Position numbers and translations under genes: made by a program. Of a stretch of DNA of 64,000 bases, positions 1 through 6,869 are shown piece by piece; within the stretch, counting starts at the first letter, position 1; every line of letters begins with the position of its first letter. Under the pieces are notes generated by a model. That model made no database searches. It saw only the letters and a program-made list of their open reading frames with translations, and was not told where the DNA came from. The DNA lies in NCBI GenBank assembly GCA_021777375.1, contig JAJYDV010000003.1:1-64000 (forward strand), given 5' to 3'. This DNA comes from a bacterium (GTDB lineage: Bacteria > Patescibacteriota > Saccharimonadia > Saccharimonadales > UBA4665).

Positions 1-11
1 TTAATCTTTGG

Positions 12-98
12 TGGTGCGCGGGGCGGGAATCGAACCCGCACGCCCTTACGGGCAACAGATTTTAAGTCTGTCTCGGCTACCTATTACGACACCCGCGC
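12..98 (-). tRNA. tRNA-Leu (anticodon TAA)
   Basis: Read on the minus strand, a full cloverleaf starts GCGCGGG and ends with the matching 3' acceptor strand, discriminator A and an encoded CCA. The anticodon loop CTTAAAA gives TAA. The long variable arm fits a class II leucine tRNA. It sits 8 bp from the next tRNA. Confidence 0.95.
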
Positions 99-106
99 AT
101 AATCTT

Positions 107-180
107 TGGAGACGCCGACCAGAATTGAACTGGCATAAAAGGTTTTGCAGACCTCTGCGTAACCACTCCGCCACGGCGTC
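107..180 (-). tRNA. tRNA-Cys (anticodon GCA)
   Basis: Minus-strand cloverleaf with acceptor GACGCCG, anticodon loop CTGCAAA (GCA), discriminator U and encoded CCA. It lies just upstream of the leucine tRNA, so the two are probably co-transcribed. Confidence 0.95.
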
Positions 181-218
181 ACATTTTATTAACCCAAGTA
201 TAGCCTACTACACTTCGC

Positions 219-677
219 CTAATCCATAATAGAGGATGGGCGAACTGTCTCCAGTTTAGTGCACTCTGCGCACTTACCCTGGATTTCAACCTGATGAGCG
301 ATAAGGGTAAAGTTGTTTGCTTTAGCAAGGTCCCGGATATGCCGCTCCAGCTCTTCGGCATTCATGTCGATTACTTTACCACACTGCGTGCAGTTCAAAT
401 GATGGTGGTGCGGATTGAAGCTATCGCTCAGCTCAACCTTATACTTAAAGCCGCTTACCAACCTGACCAATATACCGAGTCTTTCAAATAGTGCCACCGT
501 GCGGTAAATACTGACACGATCAAGACTACCTTCCAGCTTGTCAATCAGCTGGCGCATACTTATTGGCTCGCCGCCGGAAAGTGCTTTAAACACCGCCAGG
601 CGCTGACGTGTAATGCTATTTCCATTAGCAGCTAAGACCTGCTCAAGACGGGTTTCACTACCATTGCTGCTATTCAC
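219..677 (-). CDS. Fur-family metalloregulator (Fur/PerR/Zur type)
   Basis: A 152-residue transcription factor with the usual Fur layout. The N-terminal winged helix carries the recognition helix 'DRVSIYRTVALFERLGI' (about 53-69). The dimerisation domain has the histidine cluster HHHH (90-93), H128 and two CxxC pairs (C96/C99, C136/C139) that form the structural zinc site in this family. Fur, PerR and Zur cannot be told apart by eye. The track start is a GTG; a TATAGT hexamer ends 7 nt before it and there is no Shine-Dalgarno, so the message may be leaderless. No adjacent iron, zinc or peroxide gene shows the regulon. Confidence 0.9.
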   Translation of the reverse strand: MNSSNGSETRLEQVLAANGNSITRQRLAVFKALSGGEPISMRQLIDKLEGSLDRVSIYRTVALFERLGILVRLVSGFKYKVELSDSFNPHHHHLNCTQCGKVIDMNAEELERHIRDLAKANNFTLIAHQVEIQGKCAECTKLETVRPSSIMD

Positions 678-736
678 TAGAGTGACTATAGCTTTAACGC
701 CTGAAATTTAAAACAATTCGACCAAGAACCGCTGGG

Positions 737-1033
737 CTAAAGACCTGAGGCTTGAGTACTTAACTGTGTACTATCGGTAGAGTTTGCGCCAATATTAGTT
801 TGGTTAAGCGCTGTTAGAGCGGCGCTCAAATCCGACGTGTTATTAATTTGCGGAGCCGTCGGTACTGTAACCTGCGTATTGGGTGTAGATTCGGCATTTA
901 TGAAGCTGGCGGTTGATTGGCCGGAATTGGCACCGTGATTTCGAATCACGTAGTAACCGATTCCTGCTATGGCAATTAACACTACCGCAAGCACTACTAG
1001 TTCTACTGTTGCAAATCCGGATTGTTTTTTCAT
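737..1033 (-). CDS. type IV pilin-like protein (cassette 1)
   Basis: A 98-residue protein with a type III (prepilin) signal: short basic leader MKKQSG, then F-A-T-V-E with glutamate at mature position 5, then a hydrophobic helix of about 20 residues. The rest is short, Ser/Thr/Asn-rich and lacks the large pilin beta-domain. Its C-terminal part (APQIN..SDL..AL.ALNQT) is shared with the pilin-like gene at 5448-5753. It starts 2 nt after the stop of the secreted protein upstream, so the pair is probably translationally coupled. A prepilin peptidase would be needed but is not in the window. Major pilin, minor pilin or pseudopilin is not decided. Confidence 0.8.
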   Translation of the reverse strand: MKKQSGFATVELVVLAVVLIAIAGIGYYVIRNHGANSGQSTASFINAESTPNTQVTVPTAPQINNTSDLSAALTALNQTNIGANSTDSTQLSTQASGL

Positions 1034-1035
1034 GG

Positions 1036-1584
1036 TTATTTAGCACTCCCTGAGGTTGTCGAAGCGCCGGCCAGTGTTACGCCGTTAGCTTGGGCTACCC
1101 CTACGATTAGATTTTTAACACTCGTCCTAAAACTTTGCAGGTCACTGATTTCACTCTTAAGGACACTTTGGAAGCCGGTTATTAAGGCTCGTGGATTACT
1201 ACCGCTACAGCTGAAGTTAGAGTTCGATTGCAGTGAACTTAGGTCGGAGCGTGTTTGTGACTCCGAGCTATTAACCGCAGCCACTAGTTGAGTGTAGTTG
1301 CTCGAGGTTTTTCCTTTAGTTACGTAGAATGCTTCTACCCTAGAGGCGATTGTACTGAATAGATTCAGCTGATTAGTGGCTCGTGTGTCGATACGGGTCA
1401 TTATTTGGTTGATAGCCTTCTCCCTGGCCACACACATCTTTTGCTGGGCGGTGGTTTGGGCTTGTTGGGCGGTTGCATTACCGCTACTAGCTTGAGCCGG
1501 TAGAGCGCTCGCTGATGCGCTCATAAGAGTAATCAGCGCCAGGCTGCTAATAATCAGCCCTAGTTTAGATAATATTTTATTCAT
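1036..1584 (-). CDS. secreted helical protein, partner of pilin-like gene (cassette 1)
   Basis: A 182-residue protein of unknown family. It has a Sec-type signal peptide (basic start, hydrophobic stretch, cleavage region near ASA-LPAQA), followed by a mostly helical, Ser/Gln-rich domain. Two cysteines (KMC..., FSC...) are shared with the paralogue at 5755-6387 and could form a disulfide. The strongest shared motif is AI..IM.RIDTRA.NQ..LFSTIA.RVE.FY. A purine-rich AAAGGAAG lies about 16 nt upstream of the ATG. The next gene encodes a pilin-like protein, and the same pairing recurs 4 kb away, so the two products probably act together at the cell surface (inference). Confidence 0.75.
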   Translation of the reverse strand: MNKILSKLGLIISSLALITLMSASASALPAQASSGNATAQQAQTTAQQKMCVAREKAINQIMTRIDTRATNQLNLFSTIASRVEAFYVTKGKTSSNYTQLVAAVNSSESQTRSDLSSLQSNSNFSCSGSNPRALITGFQSVLKSEISDLQSFRTSVKNLIVGVAQANGVTLAGASTTSGSAK

Positions 1585-1662
1585 TGTATTGTTGATTAGC
1601 TTCCTTTAAGTTATATCAAAAGAATAAGCATTTAGGAGTGTAAAATCAAGCACAACCGCAGC

Positions 1663-1935
1663 TTAGTGTTTATGAAGATCGTAGATTGTAGCTGCAACAA
1701 CTACTAATATGGCGGCCAAGATATACAGGAGAATGAACCTAATGGCGTGCTTGGAATGAAAGGCAGTATGCCCACTCTCCGCGGCCGGTAGATTTAATGG
1801 CTGGTTAGCAATGGCCTTATTTTGAGTTGAGGATTCCTGCGGTTGCGTAGTCGATTCTCTGGCCGGTGGTTGTTCTAAGCCTGTTTTATTGGTTTGTTCG
1901 GTATTTGGAGCTGGCGCGCCAGTGCTATCTTCCAT
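1663..1935 (-). CDS. small C-terminally anchored membrane protein, unknown function
   Basis: A 90-residue protein I do not recognise. Residues 1-60 are polar, Pro/Gln/Thr-rich and probably disordered; residues 66-85 form one hydrophobic helix (FILLYILAAILVVVAATIY), followed by a short His/Lys tail. This suggests a tail-anchored topology with the N-terminus inside. The ATG is preceded by a clear promoter with its -10 only 6 nt away and no Shine-Dalgarno, which supports the gene and its start. Confidence 0.65.
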   Translation of the reverse strand: MEDSTGAPAPNTEQTNKTGLEQPPARESTTQPQESSTQNKAIANQPLNLPAAESGHTAFHSKHAIRFILLYILAAILVVVAATIYDLHKH

Positions 1936-1941
1936 AACTTG

Positions 1942-1970
1942 AGCATAAGCGTTGAGAAGATTGTTTGCAA
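1942..1970 (-). promoter_or_regulatory. promoter for leaderless transcript of the 1663-1935 gene
   Basis: Minus strand: TTGCAA, 17 nt spacer, TATGCT, 6 nt, ATG. The spacing puts the transcription start at or next to the A of the start codon, and no ribosome binding site is present. Confidence 0.6.
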
Positions 1971-2021
1971 TAACCGCCTCTTTAGCCCTCGTTATTTCAT
2001 GAATACAACGACTAATAATCT

Positions 2022-3278
2022 CTAGCTAGAGCTGCGGCTATCGATGTAGTCCAGGCAAAAGCGTTCGAAAATTGAGTTAGTCCAGCCGAAACCGATTTGG
2101 CTTGGATAGACACCTTTAGTCGGTGGTTTACCGGGCTGCAGAACGTTATATTTCTCTAGGAATACACCGTTTGGCTCAAACCAGGCTAGGTTAGTCTTCA
2201 ACCATTTCATGGCTATCCGGTTGGCTTCCTTGTCGTAGCCGTAGCGCTTTAGCCCTTCGACAACCAAAAAATGTAACGGTGCCCAGCCGTTAGGATAGGC
2301 CCATTGCATCGGTACGGAGCTGAGTATGTGCTGGCCGAATAAAACGGCGTCAGTGGTCGTTAAGCCGCCCTTAACTTCAAACCGCCGTAAAGCACGCACC
2401 ATTTTTTTGGCTTGATCCGGAGTCGCCATTCCGGCCCAAAGGGCATAATAACTCGCTAGGGAACTCACATTGCTACACTTGCCTTTAAGATAATCGTAGT
2501 CATAATAGAGACCCTTGCCGCTGTCCCACATCAGTTCGTTGATTACTTCTTTACGGCGATTGGCCGTTTCCTCCCACTTGGCAGCGACTGATGAATCGCC
2601 TTGTAACTTTGCACCTCGGGCAAAATCCATTTCGTATTTATAGAGCAGCACATTAAGGTCAATCGGCAGATACTCTAGCACCTTATGGTTAAAGCGCGGC
2701 GTGTAGTCCCAGCCGCTTTCAGTTTCAGCCAGGTCATTTAAATAATTAATATCGTAGTAGCGGGACAGTCCTTTGTAGACCAAGCGGGCATTAGGCTTAG
2801 CAGTTCCCATCCAAACTTTCCGATACTCGGATTCTGCGATTGCTAACGATTTCTTTAACCAGGTTTTACTCATCTGAAAACTATCATAGACATCCCATAT
2901 ATAGCTGGTTAAAAATGGGGGCTGCGAATGTCCAATAAGATAAACCCGTGAAGCGTTAGGGATTATCCCAAAACGTTCAAACTCTGCAAAAAGATCTTCT
3001 AAAATTCCCACAACCAGACTGCGATGTTCTTCGCTCAATAGAGCCTGAATCATGAAATAGCTATCCCAGTAGTAGAGCTCGTTAAAGTCAAATTCGTGTC
3101 CCTTCTCATAAGCCGGAACCAAATACGGCTTAGGAAGTGCTATCAGTGTCTCGTCGTCTTTACTCTGATCATGGATCAGGTTCTGCCAATAGTTTTTAAT
3201 GTAGTTGCGGGCTTTAGCTACATCTTTAGCGCTTAAAGGCTTATCTGCAGCGCCGTAGGAGTTACGTACATCAAACAT
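2022..3278 (-). CDS. trehalase-like glycoside hydrolase (GH37 family)
   Basis: A 418-residue all-alpha glycoside hydrolase. The first trehalase signature appears in degenerate form as 'EFDFNELYYWDSYF' near residue 62. The second is 'QWAYPNGWAPLHFLVVEGL' near residue 325. The C-terminal 'FLEKYN' and 'QIGFGWTNSIF' blocks are also typical. GH37 enzymes split trehalose into two glucoses. No signal peptide is seen, so a cytoplasmic role is likely. It is shorter than E. coli TreF (about 550 residues), having lost N-terminal sequence. A related alpha,alpha-trehalase-like activity on another glucoside cannot be excluded. No trehalose transporter or phosphorylase lies nearby. Confidence 0.8.
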   Translation of the reverse strand: MFDVRNSYGAADKPLSAKDVAKARNYIKNYWQNLIHDQSKDDETLIALPKPYLVPAYEKGHEFDFNELYYWDSYFMIQALLSEEHRSLVVGILEDLFAEFERFGIIPNASRVYLIGHSQPPFLTSYIWDVYDSFQMSKTWLKKSLAIAESEYRKVWMGTAKPNARLVYKGLSRYYDINYLNDLAETESGWDYTPRFNHKVLEYLPIDLNVLLYKYEMDFARGAKLQGDSSVAAKWEETANRRKEVINELMWDSGKGLYYDYDYLKGKCSNVSSLASYYALWAGMATPDQAKKMVRALRRFEVKGGLTTTDAVLFGQHILSSVPMQWAYPNGWAPLHFLVVEGLKRYGYDKEANRIAMKWLKTNLAWFEPNGVFLEKYNVLQPGKPPTKGVYPSQIGFGWTNSIFERFCLDYIDSRSSS

Positions 3279-3334
3279 CTATGTTCTAAGCCTAGGCTAG
3301 GCATCAAGGCCCGTCAAGCTAGGCATGATTATTC

Positions 3335-4066
3335 CTAAAGATACTTGGAAAGATAGCTTAGAACACGTTCCCAAGCATCTTTAGCGGCCGGCTCATAGTA
3401 AGCAAACTTATTCGAATCATTGAAAAAAGCATGCGCGCAGTCCGGGTAGACCCTAGACTCAAAATCTACGCCGGCTTGTTTCATTGCTAAACTAACCGCA
3501 GGCAACGTACTAATCAGACCCTCATCGTTTTGGCCATAAAAGGCCCGAATCGGACTCTTTATCTTAGCTAGCTCGGACACTTCAGTTGTTACGTGCCCGT
3601 AGAAAGGCAAGGTTAGTTTTAGCCTTGGTTCTTCTATGGCTAGGCTGTAACTATAACTGCCCCCGAAGCAAAATCCATTCACCGCCACACGCTGCTTAAT
3701 CTCGGGCAGGTTATATAGATAATCGAAGCAGACTTTCAATTTACTAATTGTTTTAGAGGCAAAGTCCGGCTCTTGGATTGGCGCCATTAAAGCCCGCATC
3801 TTAGTTTGAGTGGCGTTACGCTTTTGGGGGTTAAATAAATCTTCCTGAAGCTCCGGGGTGGCATGAGCGGCTATATCCGTCTCGCTTAGCAAGTTAGGGG
3901 CTAGAGCGATGTAGCCTTGGCTAGCATAGCGATCGGCCACCGATTTAATGTGGTCGACTAATCCCCATACCTCATGAATCACAATTATCCCGCCCTTTAC
4001 CTCAGTTTTCGGGGTAGCTACGTAAGCTTTGAGCTTTTGGCCGCCGTACTCTAAATCCTGCCTCAT
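3335..4066 (-). CDS. dienelactone hydrolase family protein
   Basis: A 243-residue alpha/beta hydrolase. The start 'GGIIVIHEVWGL' carries the conserved oxyanion-side glutamate motif. The nucleophile elbow is G-F-C-F-G-G, a cysteine as in carboxymethylenebutenolidase. The acid lies in 'YGQNDEG' and the histidine in 'CAHAFFND', completing a Cys-Asp-His triad. DLH enzymes hydrolyse lactones and esters; the substrate here is unknown because no aromatic-degradation genes are nearby. The upstream TATAAT lies 11 nt before the ATG, so the leader would be only a few bases and lacks a ribosome binding site. Confidence 0.88.
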   Translation of the reverse strand: MRQDLEYGGQKLKAYVATPKTEVKGGIIVIHEVWGLVDHIKSVADRYASQGYIALAPNLLSETDIAAHATPELQEDLFNPQKRNATQTKMRALMAPIQEPDFASKTISKLKVCFDYLYNLPEIKQRVAVNGFCFGGSYSYSLAIEEPRLKLTLPFYGHVTTEVSELAKIKSPIRAFYGQNDEGLISTLPAVSLAMKQAGVDFESRVYPDCAHAFFNDSNKFAYYEPAAKDAWERVLSYLSKYL

Positions 4067-4165
4067 TATGGTTACTAATTATATACCGAGACGCCTTTTA
4101 GGGAGGTTAGAAATACCTTATCAGGGCTTTTAAAATAACATTTCTGACTAGTGTGGACATGTCTG

Positions 4166-5176
4166 TTAAGCGGATAAGCGGACTTCGGTTTCGTACCTGT
4201 TGTCGCTTAAATTGCCACCACTAATTAAGCAAACCACGTTTTTCCCTGAGATATCTTCAGTGCGGTTTAAGGCAGCTACCGATAAAGCTCCGGCCAGCTC
4301 AGCTCTTAATGGCCGGCGTCTTTCCCATAATTGCATCGTGGCTTTCCTTAACTCTAGATCAGATACTTCAACTGTCGCAGCTACCAGATGTCCGGCAAGT
4401 CGAAAAGGTAACTCGCCGACTTCCTTTACCGACGCTCCGTCAACAAAAGTAGAAATCGTTTCAAGCTGCGCCGGTCGACCATATTTCAGCGCTTCTTTTA
4501 GAGAAGCAGCACCTTCAGGTTCGGCGCCAATAACTTGTGCGTTAGGGTAGCGGTTTTTTATCGCCGTGGCAATTCCGGCCAACAAGCCCATGCCTCCTAC
4601 CGGGCACATAACGACGTCAATATTTGGTACCCGGTCCGCTATCTCTAGGCCCCACGTACCCTGTCCGGCAATAACTCTAAGATCATTAAAGGGATGAGCC
4701 ATGACTGCTCCCTTTTCGCGGCCAAAGTCCTTGGCGGCCCGTGAGGCCTCGTCGAAGCTGTCCCCGACTAGCTTAACTTCAGTTTGTTCGCCCCCAAAGT
4801 CTAATACACGGTTAATCTTATTGGCTGGCGTGTTTCTGGGCATGTAGACTCTGCACTTCACTCCCTCGCTATTACAGCAAAGAGCAATACCCTGGGCATG
4901 ATTGCCGGCGCTTGCAGTGACTACGCCGCGCTCTTTTTGGTTTTGGTCCAGATTGCTAATAAAGTTAAAAGCCCCTCGAATCTTATAAGCCCCGATCGGC
5001 TGATGCACTTCGCTGGCCAGCCAAACGTTAGCGGCGTAAGTTTCAGATAGCGCCTCGTCAAAACTTACTTCAGTCCTCAATACCGGGCTAAAGGGCTCCC
5101 TAAGCAGTTTGTCGGCAATCAGAATTTCACCCATCAGTTCTTGATTTAGCGAATTGTTTTGCTCAGTTCTAATCAT
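4166..5176 (-). CDS. threonine dehydratase / serine-threonine deaminase (PLP fold type II)
   Basis: A 336-residue PLP enzyme converting threonine to 2-oxobutyrate and ammonia (or serine to pyruvate). The Schiff-base lysine is in 'GAYKIRGAFNF', the substrate loop is 'SAGNHAQG', the phosphate-binding loop is 'PVGGMGLLAGI', and the C-terminal 'CLISGGNLS' holds the cofactor-binding serine. It has no C-terminal ACT regulatory domain, so it matches the short catabolic TdcB-like form and not IlvA with isoleucine feedback. A hairpin with a T-run and a promoter-bounded leader lie directly upstream. Confidence 0.9.
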   Translation of the reverse strand: MIRTEQNNSLNQELMGEILIADKLLREPFSPVLRTEVSFDEALSETYAANVWLASEVHQPIGAYKIRGAFNFISNLDQNQKERGVVTASAGNHAQGIALCCNSEGVKCRVYMPRNTPANKINRVLDFGGEQTEVKLVGDSFDEASRAAKDFGREKGAVMAHPFNDLRVIAGQGTWGLEIADRVPNIDVVMCPVGGMGLLAGIATAIKNRYPNAQVIGAEPEGAASLKEALKYGRPAQLETISTFVDGASVKEVGELPFRLAGHLVAATVEVSDLELRKATMQLWERRRPLRAELAGALSVAALNRTEDISGKNVVCLISGGNLSDNRYETEVRLSA

Positions 5177-5200
5177 TTCATTGTTAACTATTAGTAAATA

Positions 5201-5228
5201 TTAAAAATCCTCCTTTTTGCGGAGGATT
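5201..5228 (-). terminator. intrinsic terminator or attenuator upstream of threonine dehydratase
   Basis: Minus strand: AATCCTCC, loop GCAAAAA, GGAGGATT, then TTTAAT. An 8 bp perfect stem followed by a T-run. It ends about 25 nt before the dehydratase start codon, so it can end the leader transcript or attenuate the gene. Confidence 0.7.
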
Positions 5229-5321
5229 ATTGTTATTTGCTTGCCTGAAAATTGACCAAAGCTATAAGCACCCCCGCCGAGGAGTCATAATCATCTCCGA
5301 CATAATAATTGAGTTGCTCAT
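5229..5321 (-). other. possible short leader transcript with 19-codon mini-ORF
   Basis: Between the promoter at 5331-5360 and the hairpin at 5201-5228, the minus strand holds a mini-ORF (5262-5321) starting ATGAGCAAC and ending at TAG, with three Ile and four Met codons including the start. It could be an attenuation leader peptide or just chance; there is no ribosome binding site, and the -10 lies 9 nt before the ATG. Confidence 0.3.
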
Positions 5322-5330
5322 AACTTTTTT

Positions 5331-5360
5331 ATTATATACGCCAACCGCTTAAACCGCCAA
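5331..5360 (-). promoter_or_regulatory. promoter for leader / threonine dehydratase
   Basis: Minus strand: TTGGCG, 18 nt spacer, TATAAT. It points towards the hairpin at 5201-5228 and the dehydratase gene. Confidence 0.55.
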
Positions 5361-5366
5361 TAGCAG

Positions 5367-5396
5367 TCCTCCTAGGCATTGCAATACCTAGGAGGA
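5367..5396. repeat. inverted repeat, 10 bp perfect stem
   Basis: TCCTCCTAGG, a 10 nt loop CATTGCAATA, CCTAGGAGGA. There is no T-run on either side, so it does not look like a simple terminator. It lies between the cassette 2 pilin gene and the promoter at 5331-5360. A 3'-end stabiliser or a protein-binding site is possible. Confidence 0.6.
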
Positions 5397-5447
5397 GTCT
5401 ATGTTAGTGTTGCTAAGTCCTTAGCAAAAAAGCGCAAAGCTCTAGCT

Positions 5448-5753
5448 TTAAAAACCAGAAGAATAGCTGCTTAGCTGACTGCTATCGACATTGCTGGAGC
5501 TAATACTGGTCTGATTAAGAGCGCTCAAAGCACTACTAAGATCAGATGCGGTATTAATTTGCGGGGCTGAAGGAGTAGAAGTCGCAGGCGATTGATAGCC
5601 GCCATTTAAAACTGAAATTGATGCTGTGGAATTGCTATTTTTGTTGTGTTCGTGCCAGACGAAAAAACCCGTGGCAACAATAGCTGCCGCAAGAACGACT
5701 ATTATTACCATTTCTACAATTGCAAACCCAGATTGAGTTAGTTGTTTTTTCAT
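5448..5753 (-). CDS. type IV pilin-like protein (cassette 2)
   Basis: The track ORF begins far upstream at a non-ATG codon; the true start is the ATG at 5753 (MKKQLTQSGFAIVE), which gives 101 residues. It has the prepilin motif G|F-A-I-V-E with glutamate at +5, a hydrophobic helix, and a short Ser/Asn-rich tail. The tail motif APQIN.ASDLSSALSALNQT.. matches the pilin-like protein of cassette 1. One nucleotide separates its ATG from the upstream stop (TAATATG), implying coupled translation with the secreted partner. Confidence 0.8.
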   Translation of the reverse strand: MKKQLTQSGFAIVEMVIIVVLAAAIVATGFFVWHEHNKNSNSTASISVLNGGYQSPATSTPSAPQINTASDLSSALSALNQTSISSSNVDSSQLSSYSSGF

Positions 5754-5754
5754 A

Positions 5755-6387
5755 TTATTGCTTACTCCCCTGTGCAGCAGTTGACTGATTGTTTGAAGAT
5801 ATATTAACCCCGTTAGCTGAAGCAACCCCTACGATAAGGTTCTTAACGGCCGTTCTGTAGTTTTGCAGGTCACTGATTTCAGTTTTTAAGTAACTCTGAA
5901 AAGCGGAAACCATTCCCTTTGGATTACTCGCACTACAGCTAAAGGTGCTGTTAGTCTGCAGAGTACCAAATTCAGTCTCAGCTTGAGTTTTTGCCGCCGA
6001 AACAGCCGCTAACAACTGACTGTAGTTACTTAGAGTCTTGCCTTTTTGAGTATAGAAATTTTCCACCCGGGTAGCTATGGTGCTAAAAAGAGTTATCTGG
6101 TTTTGGGCTCGGGTATCGATTCGGCTCATTATATTAGAGATGGCTTTTGAGCGGTTCTGACAGGCTTTTAGCTGTGCCGCCTGGAGATGTGCCTGGCCAT
6201 TAGCAAGCCCATTGCCCGATTGGCTAGATCCCGGGTTATTGGTGCTGTTGTATCCTGGATTACTCCCAGCAGTTTGGGTGGCGTGCGTAGTTGCTTGTGC
6301 CGGCAGGGCGAAAGCTATTGATCCGCCCATCACTACTAGAGCCAGCGAAGAGCTGATTAGCCCAAGTTTTGTGAAGTATTTTCGCAT
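5755..6387 (-). CDS. secreted helical protein, partner of pilin-like gene (cassette 2)
   Basis: A 210-residue paralogue of the 1036-1584 product. Signal peptide (MRKYFTKLGLISSSLALVVMGG...), then an extra low-complexity Gly/Asn/Ser-rich insert of about 35 residues absent from the other copy, then the shared helical domain with C...R.KAI..IMSRIDTRAQNQ..LFSTIATRVE.FY and FSC.ASNPKG. The ending 'RTAVKNLIVGVASANGV' is almost identical in both. A Shine-Dalgarno (AAGGA) lies 7 nt before the ATG. No known family is recognised; a role in pilus assembly or surface binding is inferred only from the pairing. Confidence 0.75.
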   Translation of the reverse strand: MRKYFTKLGLISSSLALVVMGGSIAFALPAQATTHATQTAGSNPGYNSTNNPGSSQSGNGLANGQAHLQAAQLKACQNRSKAISNIMSRIDTRAQNQITLFSTIATRVENFYTQKGKTLSNYSQLLAAVSAAKTQAETEFGTLQTNSTFSCSASNPKGMVSAFQSYLKTEISDLQNYRTAVKNLIVGVASANGVNISSNNQSTAAQGSKQ

Positions 6388-6477
6388 GTTATTCCTTTTT
6401 AATTATTAACCGTGCTTTAAGCTTAAGGTTAAAGTTTTGGGTTGTCAATAATCTGAAGCATTGACTATATAATAGTT

Positions 6478-6714
6478 ATGTGGCAATGTTGCTTTATGAT
6501 TGACCGGACCGGGAAGATAAAGTATTTCGATAGATCAATTGAGGCAGCAGAAAGCATCTTAAGCCAACAGGAGACCATCGATAATTTGGGCTATGATAGA
6601 ATTTTAAATCTGTCGCGTTTACTAGGCAGAATCGTCCCGGTTGTTTCCGAGCAAGACGCTGTCCGCATGCCAAGGGAGTATCTCTCGGATAAGGTTTTAA
6701 AATACCCACATTAA
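6478..6714 (+). CDS. small protein of unknown function
   Basis: A 78-residue plus-strand ORF in a region otherwise coded on the minus strand. The sequence is mixed, soluble and helical in appearance, with no motif I know. TATAAT ends 4 nt before the ATG and TTGTCA lies further upstream, so a leaderless message is possible; a second in-frame Met at codon 7 has no ribosome binding site. Coding status is plausible but not certain. Confidence 0.4.
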   Translation: MWQCCFMIDRTGKIKYFDRSIEAAESILSQQETIDNLGYDRILNLSRLLGRIVPVVSEQDAVRMPREYLSDKVLKYPH

Positions 6715-6869
6715 TAGATATAATTTGAACGCCTAATGCTAATTCCCTATTTTGCTGTTAGCTTCTAAATATTAAAGAATTCTTAAAATAACACCAGACT
6801 TTAAAAAGTTAGAGTTAAAGATACCTGCACTCATCAAACAGGTTCAGTGTCAGTATGAACAAATAAAGC

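Noticed and set aside
8-229. ORF 'MVVRGAGIEPARPYGQQ...' on the plus strand
   Set aside because: It is the antisense read-through of two tRNA genes; such peptides are common annotation artefacts.
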